Below the pieces are notes generated by a model. That model saw only the letters and a list, made by a program, of their open reading frames with translations. It did not search any database and was not told the DNA's origin. Both the position numbers and the translations under genes were made by a program. A DNA stretch of 64,000 bases from Halosimplex rubrum (GTDB lineage Archaea > Halobacteriota > Halobacteria > Halobacteriales > Haloarculaceae), in contig NZ_CP058910.1 of assembly GCF_013415885.1 (NCBI RefSeq), positions 2,294,001-2,358,000 on the forward strand, read 5' to 3'. The stretch's first letter is position 1. Each line of letters starts with the position of its first letter. Below, in pieces: positions 35,616-44,196 of the stretch.

Positions 35616-35738
35616 ATGCCTCGCGATCCGGTACGTACCTCGCAATCGATCGGTACGGAACCGAACGCAACGGTCGAAGATCCGGCCGTATCGGGTAGTT
35701 TACCCGCAGGTACCCTTTTCTCGGTAGATAGGGCTTAA
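35616..35738 (+). CDS. Candidate 40-aa small ORF upstream of beta-helix gene
   Basis: ATG 35616 follows a good Shine-Dalgarno GGAGG by 5 nt, rare in this window, and the ORF ends 7 nt before the next gene. It encodes 40 residues beginning MPRDPVRTSQSIG with no motif. It may be a leader peptide. Otherwise the 310-bp intergenic stretch 35436-35745 shows nothing but the promoter area. Confidence 0.3.
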   Translation: MPRDPVRTSQSIGTEPNATVEDPAVSGSLPAGTLFSVDRA

Positions 35739-35745
35739 CCGCGAT

Positions 35746-38052
35746 ATGGTGAACGGTAACCAGAACGAACCGGATAGTACGAGTGAGCAAACTCGTCGCA
35801 ATCGGCTACCACCGGGCGACGAGTTCGGACGGCGCTCCTTCCTGAAGCTCGGCGCCGGGGCCGCGGCCGCCGGCGCGCTGTTCGCCGGCGAGGCCGCCGC
35901 CGCGCCGACGACGCGCCACCTCGAGATCGTCTCGACGGGCGAGACGACCGAGACGGGCGACCTCGCGGTCGACTACGAGTTCACGGCCACCGGCGAGATC
36001 GCTCCCGACACCGACAACGGCCGCAACTCCGCGGAGGGCAACGACTCGATCGTCCAGAACGACGACGGCACCTGGACCGCTACGGGCACGACCGGCAACG
36101 GCTTCGGCGACGCCTACGCCGTCACGGGCCGCGTCGTCGCGTTCTCCGCGACGGGCGCGTACGACCTCTACCTCGACGGCGAGGCCGTCACCGTCGACGA
36201 CCTCGTCGCCGAGTACGAGCACACGATCGAGGTGTTGACGACCGAGGACCCCTCGGAACTGGACTACACCTTCACGACCACCGGCGAGATCGAACCGAAC
36301 TACGACAACGGCGACAACTCCGCCAGCGGCAACGACTCCGTGACGGAGAACGACGACGGCACGTGGACCGCCGACGGCTACACCGGCAACGGCTACGGCG
36401 ACGCCTACTACTTCGACGGCGACCTCACCGGTTTCGGCCCCGTCGAGGAGTTCGTCGAGGTCCGGGTCGACGGCAGCGCCGTCGACCTGAGCCGGTTCGA
36501 GTCCGAATCCGAGGCCGAGTCCGAGCGACACACGATCGAGGTGCTGACGACCGAGGACCCCTCGGAGCTGGACTACGCCTTCACGACCACCGGCGAGATC
36601 CAGAAGGTCACCGACGTCGCGGAGAACGCCGCCAGCGGCAACGACTCCGTGACGGAGAACGACGACGGCACGTGGACCGCCGACGGCTACACCGGCAACG
36701 GCTACGGCGACACCTACACCTTCGAAGGGGAGCTGACGGACTTCGGCCCCGTCGAGGAGTTCGTCGAGGTCCGGGTCGACGGCACCGCCGTCGATCTGGC
36801 CCGGTTCCGCCCGAAAGAACACACGATCGAGGTACTGACGACCGAGGACCCCTCGGAGCTGGACTACGCCTTCACGACCACCGGCGAAATCCAGAAGGTC
36901 ACCGACGTCGCGGAGAACGCCGCCAGCGGCAACGACTCCGTGACGGAGACCGACGACGGCATCTGGCGCGCCGACGGCTACACCGGCAACGGCTACGGCG
37001 ACACCTACACGTTCCGCGGCGAGCTGCTGACGTTCGGACCGGACGTCGACCACGCCGAGGTGCGGATCGACGGGACCGCCGTCGACCTGAGCGGGTACGA
37101 GGCCCCCCCGGACCCGGCCGTGGTCGTGGGCGGCGGCGACGGCTACTCGGGTACCGTGCCCGAATCCGAGGCCGACGTGGTCGTCTCCACCCGCGGCGAG
37201 CTCGAGCAGGCGCTGAACGGCGCGTCGAGCGGCGACGTGGTGTACGTCGACCCCGACGCGAGCATCAACGTCCCGGACCGCGAGCTGACGATCCCCTCGG
37301 GCGTGACGCTCGCCTCGAACCGCGGCATCGACGGCTCCGACGGCGGGGAGATCCGCGCCGACGAGGTCTACGGCGAGGGGCCGCTCCAGACCGGCGACGA
37401 CGTGCGCGTCACGGGCCTGCGTATCACCGGCTCGATCGACGAGTACGTCGACTTCAACCGTCCGGTCCACAGCGGTGTGGCCGTCAAGGGAACCGGCTGC
37501 GAGATCGACAACGTCGAGATCTCCGGGTTCAGCTACGGCGGCGTCAAGCTCCAGGAGCCCGCCTACGTCCACCACTCGTACATCCACACCAACGCGATGG
37601 ACGGTCTGGGCTACGGGATCGTCTGCAACCAGGAGGGCGGTGACACCCTGATCGAGTACAACGAGTTCAACCTCAACCGCCACTCCGTCGCCAGCCGCGG
37701 CTACGCGGGCTACGAGGTCCGCTACAACCACTTCGGCGAGGACGCGATCGCCTACCAGGTCGGGACCCACCGGCCGGGCGGTACGACGCTCGAGGTCCAC
37801 CACAACACGTTCGTCCCCACCCTGCACCTCAACTCCGGGGAGGACCCCGAGTCGCACGTCAGCATCCGCGGCGTCCCGGACGACGTCGCGGACATCCACC
37901 ACAACTGGTTCCACAACCCGAGACAGCCCGCCCCCGGGCGGGGAAGGGAATCGATCATCCAGCCCCACGTCGAGGAGTTCACGAACCTCGACTACCGGAA
38001 CAACCACTACGGGGCCGACGAGCCGACCGACGACGACATCGGCTGTCCCTGA
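35746..38052 (+). CDS. Tat-exported pectate-lyase-like protein with four N-terminal repeats
   Basis: A 768-residue exported protein. The Tat signal has GRRSFLKLGAGAAAAG near 27-42. Residues about 60-450 are four repeats of about 97 residues with the pattern D-Y-x-F-T-x-T-G-E-I and then GNDSVTENDDGTW and DGYTGNGYGD, probably beta-rich adhesion modules. Residues about 460-768 are a right-handed beta-helix with the pectate-lyase-like signature IDGSDGGEIR, VHHSYIHTNAMDG, DIHHNWFHNPRQPAPGRG and RNNHYG. It is likely secreted to act on or attach to polysaccharide. A shorter paralogue with one repeat follows. Confidence 0.85.
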   Translation: MVNGNQNEPDSTSEQTRRNRLPPGDEFGRRSFLKLGAGAAAAGALFAGEAAAAPTTRHLEIVSTGETTETGDLAVDYEFTATGEIAPDTDNGRNSAEGNDSIVQNDDGTWTATGTTGNGFGDAYAVTGRVVAFSATGAYDLYLDGEAVTVDDLVAEYEHTIEVLTTEDPSELDYTFTTTGEIEPNYDNGDNSASGNDSVTENDDGTWTADGYTGNGYGDAYYFDGDLTGFGPVEEFVEVRVDGSAVDLSRFESESEAESERHTIEVLTTEDPSELDYAFTTTGEIQKVTDVAENAASGNDSVTENDDGTWTADGYTGNGYGDTYTFEGELTDFGPVEEFVEVRVDGTAVDLARFRPKEHTIEVLTTEDPSELDYAFTTTGEIQKVTDVAENAASGNDSVTETDDGIWRADGYTGNGYGDTYTFRGELLTFGPDVDHAEVRIDGTAVDLSGYEAPPDPAVVVGGGDGYSGTVPESEADVVVSTRGELEQALNGASSGDVVYVDPDASINVPDRELTIPSGVTLASNRGIDGSDGGEIRADEVYGEGPLQTGDDVRVTGLRITGSIDEYVDFNRPVHSGVAVKGTGCEIDNVEISGFSYGGVKLQEPAYVHHSYIHTNAMDGLGYGIVCNQEGGDTLIEYNEFNLNRHSVASRGYAGYEVRYNHFGEDAIAYQVGTHRPGGTTLEVHHNTFVPTLHLNSGEDPESHVSIRGVPDDVADIHHNWFHNPRQPAPGRGRESIIQPHVEEFTNLDYRNNHYGADEPTDDDIGCP
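36220..37110 (+). repeat. Three in-frame repeats of about 291-309 bp encoding surface modules
   Basis: Units begin at 36220, 36529 and 36820 with the codons for HTIEV, and a more diverged copy precedes them from about 35920. Copies starting at 36529 and 36820 are nearly identical in DNA sequence, pointing to recent duplication or gene conversion. Confidence 0.8.
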
Positions 38053-38065
38053 CCGCCGGACTCTT

Positions 38066-38078
38066 CTCGGCTTTTTCG
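38066..38078 (+). terminator. T-rich terminator candidate
   Basis: A CTTTTTCG run lies 20 nt after the stop of the large beta-helix gene. Oligo-T tracts are the usual archaeal termination signal. Confidence 0.4.
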
Positions 38079-38333
38079 TCTCGCGCGCACGCGAGAGCGG
38101 CCCGTCTCGCGGGGGTAATCGCACGTTTCTCCCGACGCATCGCGAGCCCGAGCGAGCCGGCCGGAGGTGCGCGCTCCCCGCTCGCCGGCCGTCTCGGGTA
38201 AGCCGCTCCTACGCAAAGACTCGGGAAGCCGCAACCAACCACACGGATCCGGTACGGAAGCGGCGCGCAAGCGCGGGTGCCTCGCACCGCTACTGCAGGT
38301 AGCCTTATCCCAGAAGCGGTGACTTACCGCGAT

Positions 38334-39749
38334 ATGGTGTTCGGAAACCAGAGCGAAACGATGGGCGACGAAACACGAGACGATCGTAACGCGGGCTTAC
38401 CGGGCGGTTCGGGCGGGTTCGGGCGACGGTCGTTTCTGACGGCGGCGGCCGCGGCGGCGGCCGCTCCGCTGGTCACGGGGGGCGGACGGGCCGCGCAGGG
38501 GTCGGGCGGTCGGCGACGGATCGAGATCGACAGCACCGGTTCGAAGGCGGTGAACTACGAGTTCACGGCGACGGGCGCGGTCGAACCCGTCCGCGGCGAC
38601 GCCGAGGGCAACGACTCCGTCACGGAGAACGGCGACGGCACCCGGACCGCGACCGGGTCGGTCGGCTCGTGGGGCCGCGATACCTACACGTTCGAGGGAC
38701 GCATCACCGCCTTCTCGCCGACGAAGGGCGACTTCGAGCTCCGCGTCGACGGGACGCGCGTCGACCCCTCGGCGGTCGCGAACGAGAAGACGCTGAACTC
38801 GCTGCCGGCGGCCAGCGGCGTGCTCGGCGGCGGGAAGGGCTACCCGGACGCGGTCCCGAAGTCGGCGGCCACCACGGTCGTCTCGACGATCGACGGGCTC
38901 GAGCAGGCGCTGAACGGGGCCTCCAGCGGCGACGTGGTCTACGTCGACGGCTCGGCGACGATCCAGGCCGGTAAGCGCGAGCTGACCGTCCCCTCGGGCG
39001 TGACGCTCGCCTCGAACCGCGGCATCGACGGCGCGAAGGGCGGGGAGATCCACGCCGGCGAGGTCCACGGCGAGGGCCCCATCCACACCGAGAACCAGGT
39101 CCGGATCACGGGCGTGCGGATCACCGCGCCGAACGACGAGTACATGGAGTACACCCGCCCGGTCCACAGCGGCGTGGTCGTCGGGGGCAGGGGCTGTGAG
39201 ATCGACAACGTCGAGATCGCCGGGTTCACCTACTCGGGCGTGAAGCTGCTGCGCTCGGCGCGGATCCACCACTCGCACATCCACTCCAACCCGATGGACG
39301 GCCTCGGCTACGGGATCGTCTGCATCGGCGGCGGCAGCACCCTGATCGAGTACAACCGCTTCAACTACAACCGCCACTCCGTCGCGAACCAGGGCACCGC
39401 CGGCTACGAGGTCCGCTACAACCACTTCGGCGACAAGGCCGTCGCCTATCAGGTCGGGACCCACCGGCCGGGCGCGACCACGCTGAAGATCCACCACAAC
39501 ACGTTCGTCCCGACCAAACACATCAACTCCGGGGAGGACCCCGAGTCGCACGTCAGCATCCGCGGCGTCCCGGACGACGTCGCGGACATCCACCACAACT
39601 GGTTCCACAACCCGAAGCAGCCGGCGCCGGGCCGCGGCACGGAGTCGATCATCCAGCCCCACTCGAACCAGTTCCGGAACGTGAACTTCGACGCCAACCA
39701 CTACGGCGCGAAGAAGCCGTCCGACCCGACGATCGGCTGCCCGCGGTAA
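38334..39749 (+). CDS. Tat-exported pectate-lyase-like protein, shorter paralogue
   Basis: A 471-residue paralogue of the upstream gene. The Tat signal is GRRSFLTAAAAAAAAPLV. Only one copy of the N-terminal beta module is present (about 60-160). It carries the recognisable GNDSVTENGDGT motif, then a beta-helix of about 300 residues. A 91-bp DNA stretch (39525-39615) is identical to 37831-37921 in the paralogue, and both genes share a CCGCGATATGGTG start context. It keeps VHHSHIHSNPMDG- and DIHHNWFHNPKQPAPGRG-type motifs. The pair likely acts on the same polysaccharide but with different reach or binding. Confidence 0.82.
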   Translation: MVFGNQSETMGDETRDDRNAGLPGGSGGFGRRSFLTAAAAAAAAPLVTGGGRAAQGSGGRRRIEIDSTGSKAVNYEFTATGAVEPVRGDAEGNDSVTENGDGTRTATGSVGSWGRDTYTFEGRITAFSPTKGDFELRVDGTRVDPSAVANEKTLNSLPAASGVLGGGKGYPDAVPKSAATTVVSTIDGLEQALNGASSGDVVYVDGSATIQAGKRELTVPSGVTLASNRGIDGAKGGEIHAGEVHGEGPIHTENQVRITGVRITAPNDEYMEYTRPVHSGVVVGGRGCEIDNVEIAGFTYSGVKLLRSARIHHSHIHSNPMDGLGYGIVCIGGGSTLIEYNRFNYNRHSVANQGTAGYEVRYNHFGDKAVAYQVGTHRPGATTLKIHHNTFVPTKHINSGEDPESHVSIRGVPDDVADIHHNWFHNPKQPAPGRGTESIIQPHSNQFRNVNFDANHYGAKKPSDPTIGCPR

Positions 39750-39904
39750 CCGCCCGGAACGCCCGGGTCACGCTGTCGGAGACGCCACCGCTGGGCTCGT
39801 CTCGGCCCTCCGCGGATCCATCCCCCTTCGTCGAGGATCCTGCTCCCCGCCACCGGGACGCACCGGTTCGACGCGACCCGACCGGACGACCGCGGCGCCG
39901 CCCG

Positions 39905-41221
39905 CTACAGGTATCCCAGGTCTTCGAGTCGGCTGGTCATCCGCTGTTCGGCGCCCTCGGAGACCGAGGCCGTCTCGAGCTGGCGCTCGCGGGCGACGTG
40001 TTCGTCGACGATCCCGCGGAGCCGTTCGACCACCGCCGGGTTGTCGTCGGCGACGTTCTCCAGCTCCTTCGGGTCAGATTCGAGGTCGAACAGCTGGCAC
40101 AGCTCCCGGTCGCGGCCCTGGACGTACTTCCAGCCCTCGTAGCGGACGCCGTCGAGCCACCGCTCGCGCTCGCCGGAGGCGCCCACGGCGCGGACGTGGG
40201 CCGGTCGGTGGTCGATCGCGCCCGAGAGGACGTCCTGACCGGACACCTCGTCGGGCCGGTCGACCCCGGCCGCGTCGAGCAGCGTCGGGAAGACGTCGAC
40301 CGACCGGACCTGGTCGGTCACGCGGCCGCCGCTCGGGACGCCCGGACCGGCGACGGCGAACGGGACTCTGGTGAGGAAGTCGTAGACGTGGTAGCCGTGG
40401 CCGATGCGGTGGAAGGCGTTGGGGAACTCGGTGGCGCTGGCCCGCCGCAGGGAGTTGTACCACTCCTCGGTCTCGATGCCCCGCGGCCGGAGGTACTGGT
40501 CGTACACGTCGCTGCGGACGTTGCGCGTGCGCTTGTCGGTGAACGGGATGGGGACCTGGTTGAACCCGATGATCGACGCGCGGTGGCGCCAGGTGCCGTC
40601 GCGGAACGCCTCGCCGTGGTCGCCCGTGACCGCGACGATCGTCTCCGAGAGGTCGACGACCTCCAGGAGGCGCTGGAGCTTCTCGAAGACGCCGCGGACG
40701 GCGGCGTCGTAGTCGATCTCCTCGTCGTCGGCGTCCGGCGGGAGGTCCTTGTGGACGTGGGCCTCCCAGAGGTGGAGGTAGTTGAACCACGGCCCCTCGG
40801 CCTCGTCGAGTTCCGCCCGGTATTCGTCGAACCAGTCGGTGTAGACGGTGGTGTCGCGCTCGCGGTAGTCGTAGCGGTCGAAGCCGGCGTCGAGGTCGGT
40901 GTCCTCGGTGATCGGCCCGGTGACCGACGCCGAGGTGTCGTAGCCGGCGGCGCCGAACGCCTCGGCGAGCGTCGTCGCGTCGTCGGCGAGCGAGAAGTCC
41001 CGCAGCGAGAGGACGCCGTGGTCGGGCGGGTAGGTACCGGTCATGTAGCTGGCGACGCAGGGCGTCGTCGACGACGCCGCGGCGACCATCGTGTCGAAGG
41101 CCGTGCCCTCGCGTTCGAGGAACTCGAAGAGGGGTTTGTCCGCCCCGTAGTCCCCGAACGCGAAGTCACTCCGCAGCGCGTCGACACAGACGAACAGCAC
41201 GTTGGGGCGCGCTCGATCCAT
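39905..41221 (-). CDS. Sulfatase/alkaline-phosphatase superfamily protein with Thr nucleophile position
   Basis: A 438-residue protein. It has the superfamily opening PNVLFVCVDALRSDF with metal-binding D14. At the position of the C-x-P-x-R formylglycine signature it reads T-T-P-C-V (52-56), so Cys is replaced by T52 and Arg by V56. Later elements AVTGDHGEAF (metal DH pair) and PFAVAGPGVPSGG are present. A Thr nucleophile at this site is typical of phosphoethanolamine and phosphoglycerol transferases rather than sulfatases. It could decorate or hydrolyse a phospho- or sulfo-group on the surface glycan. No membrane domain is seen, unlike EptA. Confidence 0.85.
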   Translation of the reverse strand: MDRARPNVLFVCVDALRSDFAFGDYGADKPLFEFLEREGTAFDTMVAAASSTTPCVASYMTGTYPPDHGVLSLRDFSLADDATTLAEAFGAAGYDTSASVTGPITEDTDLDAGFDRYDYRERDTTVYTDWFDEYRAELDEAEGPWFNYLHLWEAHVHKDLPPDADDEEIDYDAAVRGVFEKLQRLLEVVDLSETIVAVTGDHGEAFRDGTWRHRASIIGFNQVPIPFTDKRTRNVRSDVYDQYLRPRGIETEEWYNSLRRASATEFPNAFHRIGHGYHVYDFLTRVPFAVAGPGVPSGGRVTDQVRSVDVFPTLLDAAGVDRPDEVSGQDVLSGAIDHRPAHVRAVGASGERERWLDGVRYEGWKYVQGRDRELCQLFDLESDPKELENVADDNPAVVERLRGIVDEHVARERQLETASVSEGAEQRMTSRLEDLGYL

Positions 41222-41544
41222 ACGCGGTCCGACCGGGCTCTCGCCATTAGCTATGATGGCCGTAACGCCCCGATACGGAGCGCTTACTCGCGGGTAACGA
41301 CCGTTTAACAAGGGGGAGCGCTCGCGGACGGGCGAGACGAATGACCTGCATCCGCGCGAGTCGGCCGGCGCCCTCCCGTCGGCTCGGTCCCGTCGGTCGG
41401 CCGTCCGGTGAGGACGGTCGACGCGCACGCGAGTTCGGTCGGAGAGCGTCGAGCGGACCCCCCGCCCGTCGGACGGCGCCGAGGGACGGCCACCGAGTGT
41501 ACGGAACGGGCCGACGGCCCGGCGCGGCGGCCGGATCGTAGCCC
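41222..41544. other. Divergent intergenic region before the flippase gene
   Basis: These 323 bases hold no convincing gene. A TATA-like GTTTAACAAGG lies near 41309. A reading frame at 41341-41541 is Arg-rich, unlike the acidic neighbours, and is probably a shadow. It looks like a long untranslated leader. Confidence 0.4.
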
Positions 41545-42969
41545 ATGGACCTGCGAGACTCCATCCTGAAGCTGTTCTCCGGCAGTATCGTCCTCGCGCT
41601 GGTCGAGTTCGCCGCGATCGCCTGGTTCACCCAGACGCTCGGCACCGGCCCCATGGGGTCGTTTTTCGTCTTCCAGGCGGTCGTCGGGATGCTCGGTATC
41701 CCGATCGACCTGGGCATCTCCAAGGCCGCGGAGAAGCAGCTCTCCTCGACGGGGGCGACCGGCGAGATCCTCACGACCGGCGCCCTCACGAAAGGCGTGC
41801 TGATGCTGCCGTGGATCGGCGCGCTCGTGCTGTTGACGCCCCGCGTCGAGTCGTACGTCGGCGTGGCCGGCGTCGTGCCGCTGGTGGTCCTCGGACTGGT
41901 GGCGGCCCAGAGCCGCGGGCTGACCCTGCGGCTGCTCGCCGGGCAGATGCGCGTCGACAAGAACGCCGCGCTGAAGGTCGTCGGCAAGCTCACGTGGGTG
42001 GCCGTCGGCGTCGCGCTGGTCGAGTACGGGTGGGGCGCGAAGGCGCTCATCGTCGCCTACATCGCCGGGCGGTTCGCGACGGCGCTGGGCGCGCTCGTCC
42101 GGATGGACCTCTCGGTCGGGCTGCCGAGCCTCTCGCGGGCGCGGAGCCTCGTCGACTTCGGCCGGTACGTGTTCATCGGGAACGTCGGCGGGTTCGTCTA
42201 CCAGTGGATGGACGTGGCGATCCTCCGGCTGTTCGTCGGGGTCGACCTCGTCGGCGCCTACGAGATCGCCTGGCGCGTCGCCAGCGTCGCGATGATGCTC
42301 ACCGAGGCGATCCGCACGTCCCTGTTCCCGCAGATCTCCCAGTGGCACGCCGAGGACCGCATCGACCGGATCGAGTCGGCCTTCGAGCAGTGGCTGCAGA
42401 TCCCGCTGTACCTGACGATCCCGGCGTTCGCCGGCGCGGTCGTCCTCGGCCGGGAGGTGCTGGGAACGCTGTTCGGCGCCGAGACCGTCGTCGCCTATCC
42501 GGTCCTGATCGTCTTCATGACCGAGAAGATCCTGCGGTCGGTCCAGCTGGTGTTGGGCCCGTCGCTGTTCGCGATGGACAAGCCCAGCCTGGGCTACCGG
42601 GGGAGCATGGCGGCCATCGTGACGAACCTCGTCCTCAACCTCGCGCTGGTGCCCCAGTTCGGCATCCTCGGTGCGGCCGTCGCGACGACGTGCTCGGCGG
42701 CGACCGCCGCGGTCGTCTCGGTCACCTACGTCACCCGCTTCGTCGACGTGGTCGTCCCGTGGGGGCGGATCGCCTGGAGTGTCGCGGCGGCGGCGATCAT
42801 GGGGCTGTCCGTCTACGCGCTCCGACCGTATCTCCCGACCGGCTGGCAGCGCGTCGCCCTCGGCGTCGCGGCGGGCGTCGCCGTCTACGCGCTCCTGTTG
42901 CTCGCCCACGAGGGGATCCGCCTGGAGATGCGCACCGCGATCGAAGACGTGACCGGCTCGTGGTCCTGA
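41545..42969 (+). CDS. Oligosaccharide flippase, Wzx type (MATE/MOP superfamily)
   Basis: A 474-residue integral membrane protein with about 12-14 hydrophobic helices spread over its length. N-terminal features are FSGSIVLALVEFAAIAWFTQTLG and DLGISKAAEKQLSS, typical of polysaccharide biosynthesis flippases (RfbX family). Similar archaeal proteins (AglR type) take part in moving dolichol-linked glycans across the membrane. It sits between the sulfatase-like gene and a glycosyltransferase, which supports a role in exporting the glycan made by this region. Confidence 0.88.
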   Translation: MDLRDSILKLFSGSIVLALVEFAAIAWFTQTLGTGPMGSFFVFQAVVGMLGIPIDLGISKAAEKQLSSTGATGEILTTGALTKGVLMLPWIGALVLLTPRVESYVGVAGVVPLVVLGLVAAQSRGLTLRLLAGQMRVDKNAALKVVGKLTWVAVGVALVEYGWGAKALIVAYIAGRFATALGALVRMDLSVGLPSLSRARSLVDFGRYVFIGNVGGFVYQWMDVAILRLFVGVDLVGAYEIAWRVASVAMMLTEAIRTSLFPQISQWHAEDRIDRIESAFEQWLQIPLYLTIPAFAGAVVLGREVLGTLFGAETVVAYPVLIVFMTEKILRSVQLVLGPSLFAMDKPSLGYRGSMAAIVTNLVLNLALVPQFGILGAAVATTCSAATAAVVSVTYVTRFVDVVVPWGRIAWSVAAAAIMGLSVYALRPYLPTGWQRVALGVAAGVAVYALLLLAHEGIRLEMRTAIEDVTGSWS

Positions 42970-43134
42970 CCGCGTCGTCGCCCGTCGCTCCGCGAGGTCG
43001 CCGGTGAAGTCGGCGTTATACGCTCTATTCGACGCCGTCGGGAACGCCTGCGAGCGCACGCGTACGGTGTTAGTCCCGACGATCGGGGGCGTAGTCTCAT
43101 CATTACAATGGACGAACCGTAGAACGATAGGGGT

Positions 43135-43263
43135 GTGAACGGGCTCGACAGCACAGTACAGCCGAGGGGTTCGAACCAGCCGGCCGACCGGGACGACGCC
43201 GTCCGGTCGCCGGCCGCATCGGCATCCGCGTCGCGAGGGTCGCGACGGACGGTGGTCCGATAG
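43135..43263 (+). CDS. Candidate 42-aa small ORF abutting a glycosyltransferase gene
   Basis: GTG 43135 lies about 29 nt after the centre of a TATA-like CATTACAATG (43101-43110), where a leaderless transcript would begin. The ORF ends with TAG directly against the ATG of the glycosyltransferase at 43264. It encodes 42 residues beginning VNGLDSTVQPRGSN, with no motif. It resembles the coupled small ORFs at 31040-31192 and 19746-19859. It could be a leader peptide. Confidence 0.35.
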   Translation: MNGLDSTVQPRGSNQPADRDDAVRSPAASASASRGSRRTVVR

Positions 43264-44196
43264 ATGGTCCGAACGCTTCAGCTGGTCACGTCGCGCAGAC
43301 CGTTTTTCGAACAGCAGGTCGAGGTACTGGAGCGAAACGGCGTCACCTGTACCGTCGTCCCGGTCCCCGGCGGGTCCCGCGAGCGGTCGCTGGCGGAGTA
43401 CGCTCGCTTCTACGCCCGCGTGCTCGGGGCCGCCCGCGGCTCGGACATCGACCTGGTCCACGCCAACTACGGCCTGACCGCACCGGCGGCGCTGGCCCAG
43501 CCGGTGCGGCCGGTCGTCCTCTCGCTGTGGGGGTCGGACCTGCTCGGCCGCTACGGGACCGTCAGCGAGCAGTGCGCCCGCTTCGCCGACGAAGTGGTCG
43601 TCATGTCCGCGGAGATGGCGGCCGCGTTAGACCGCGACTCGACGGTCGTCCCCCACGGGATCGACACCGACCGGTTCGCCCCCGAACCCCACGAGGCGGC
43701 CCTCGACGCCGTCGGCTGGGACGGCGACGCCACGCACGTCCTCTTTCCGTACGACACCGGGCGAGCCGAGAAGAACTACCCCCGCGCCGAGCGGGTCGTC
43801 GAGCGAGCGCGGGACGCGGTCGAGGGGGCGCTCGAACTCCACGCGGTCTCGGGCGTCCCCCACGAGGAGGTGCCGACGTACATGAACGCGGCGGACGCCA
43901 TGCTGTTGACCTCCGACCGCGAGGGGTCGCCCAACGCCGTCAAGGAGGCCCTGTCGTGTAACCTGCCGGTCGTCGCGACGCCGGTCGGCGACGTGCCCGA
44001 CCTGCTCGACGGCGTCGACTGCTCGGCCGTCGCCGACACCGACGCGGCGCTGGCCGAGGCGCTGGCCGCGGCGCTCGCGCCGACGACCGAGCCGAACGGT
44101 CGCCAGCGAGCCCGCGAGTTCGGCCTCGAACGCATGGGCGAGGGCCTGCTCGGCGTCTACGAGCGGGCCCTCGACGGGGAGGTGAGCGCCGCGTGA
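43264..44196 (+). CDS. GT-B glycosyltransferase, family 4
   Basis: A 310-residue enzyme, shorter than most GT4 members. It begins TLQLVTSRRPFFEQQVEVLERNG and continues with LVHANYGLTAPAAL. The donor part contains VLFPYDTGRAEKNYPRAERV, LHAVSGVPHEEVPTYMNAADAML and DREGSPNAVKEALSCNLPVVATPVGDV, the E-x7-E-like region of the family. It likely transfers a sugar from a nucleotide donor onto a lipid-linked glycan in the cytoplasm. The next gene overlaps it by 4 nt (GTGA). Confidence 0.88.
   Translation: MVRTLQLVTSRRPFFEQQVEVLERNGVTCTVVPVPGGSRERSLAEYARFYARVLGAARGSDIDLVHANYGLTAPAALAQPVRPVVLSLWGSDLLGRYGTVSEQCARFADEVVVMSAEMAAALDRDSTVVPHGIDTDRFAPEPHEAALDAVGWDGDATHVLFPYDTGRAEKNYPRAERVVERARDAVEGALELHAVSGVPHEEVPTYMNAADAMLLTSDREGSPNAVKEALSCNLPVVATPVGDVPDLLDGVDCSAVADTDAALAEALAAALAPTTEPNGRQRAREFGLERMGEGLLGVYERALDGEVSAA

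Noticed and set aside
36220-37110. CRISPR-like array
   Set aside because: The units are about 300 bp, coding and in frame, without short repeats and unique spacers.
41341-41541. 66-codon reading frame before the flippase
   Set aside because: Very Arg/Pro/Gly-rich composition, unlike the acidic proteins of this genome; no promoter or start context. Likely a GC-driven open frame.
43160-43180. GGTTCGAACC resembling a tRNA T-arm
   Set aside because: The flanking bases cannot form the T stem, and no acceptor, D or anticodon arm is found.
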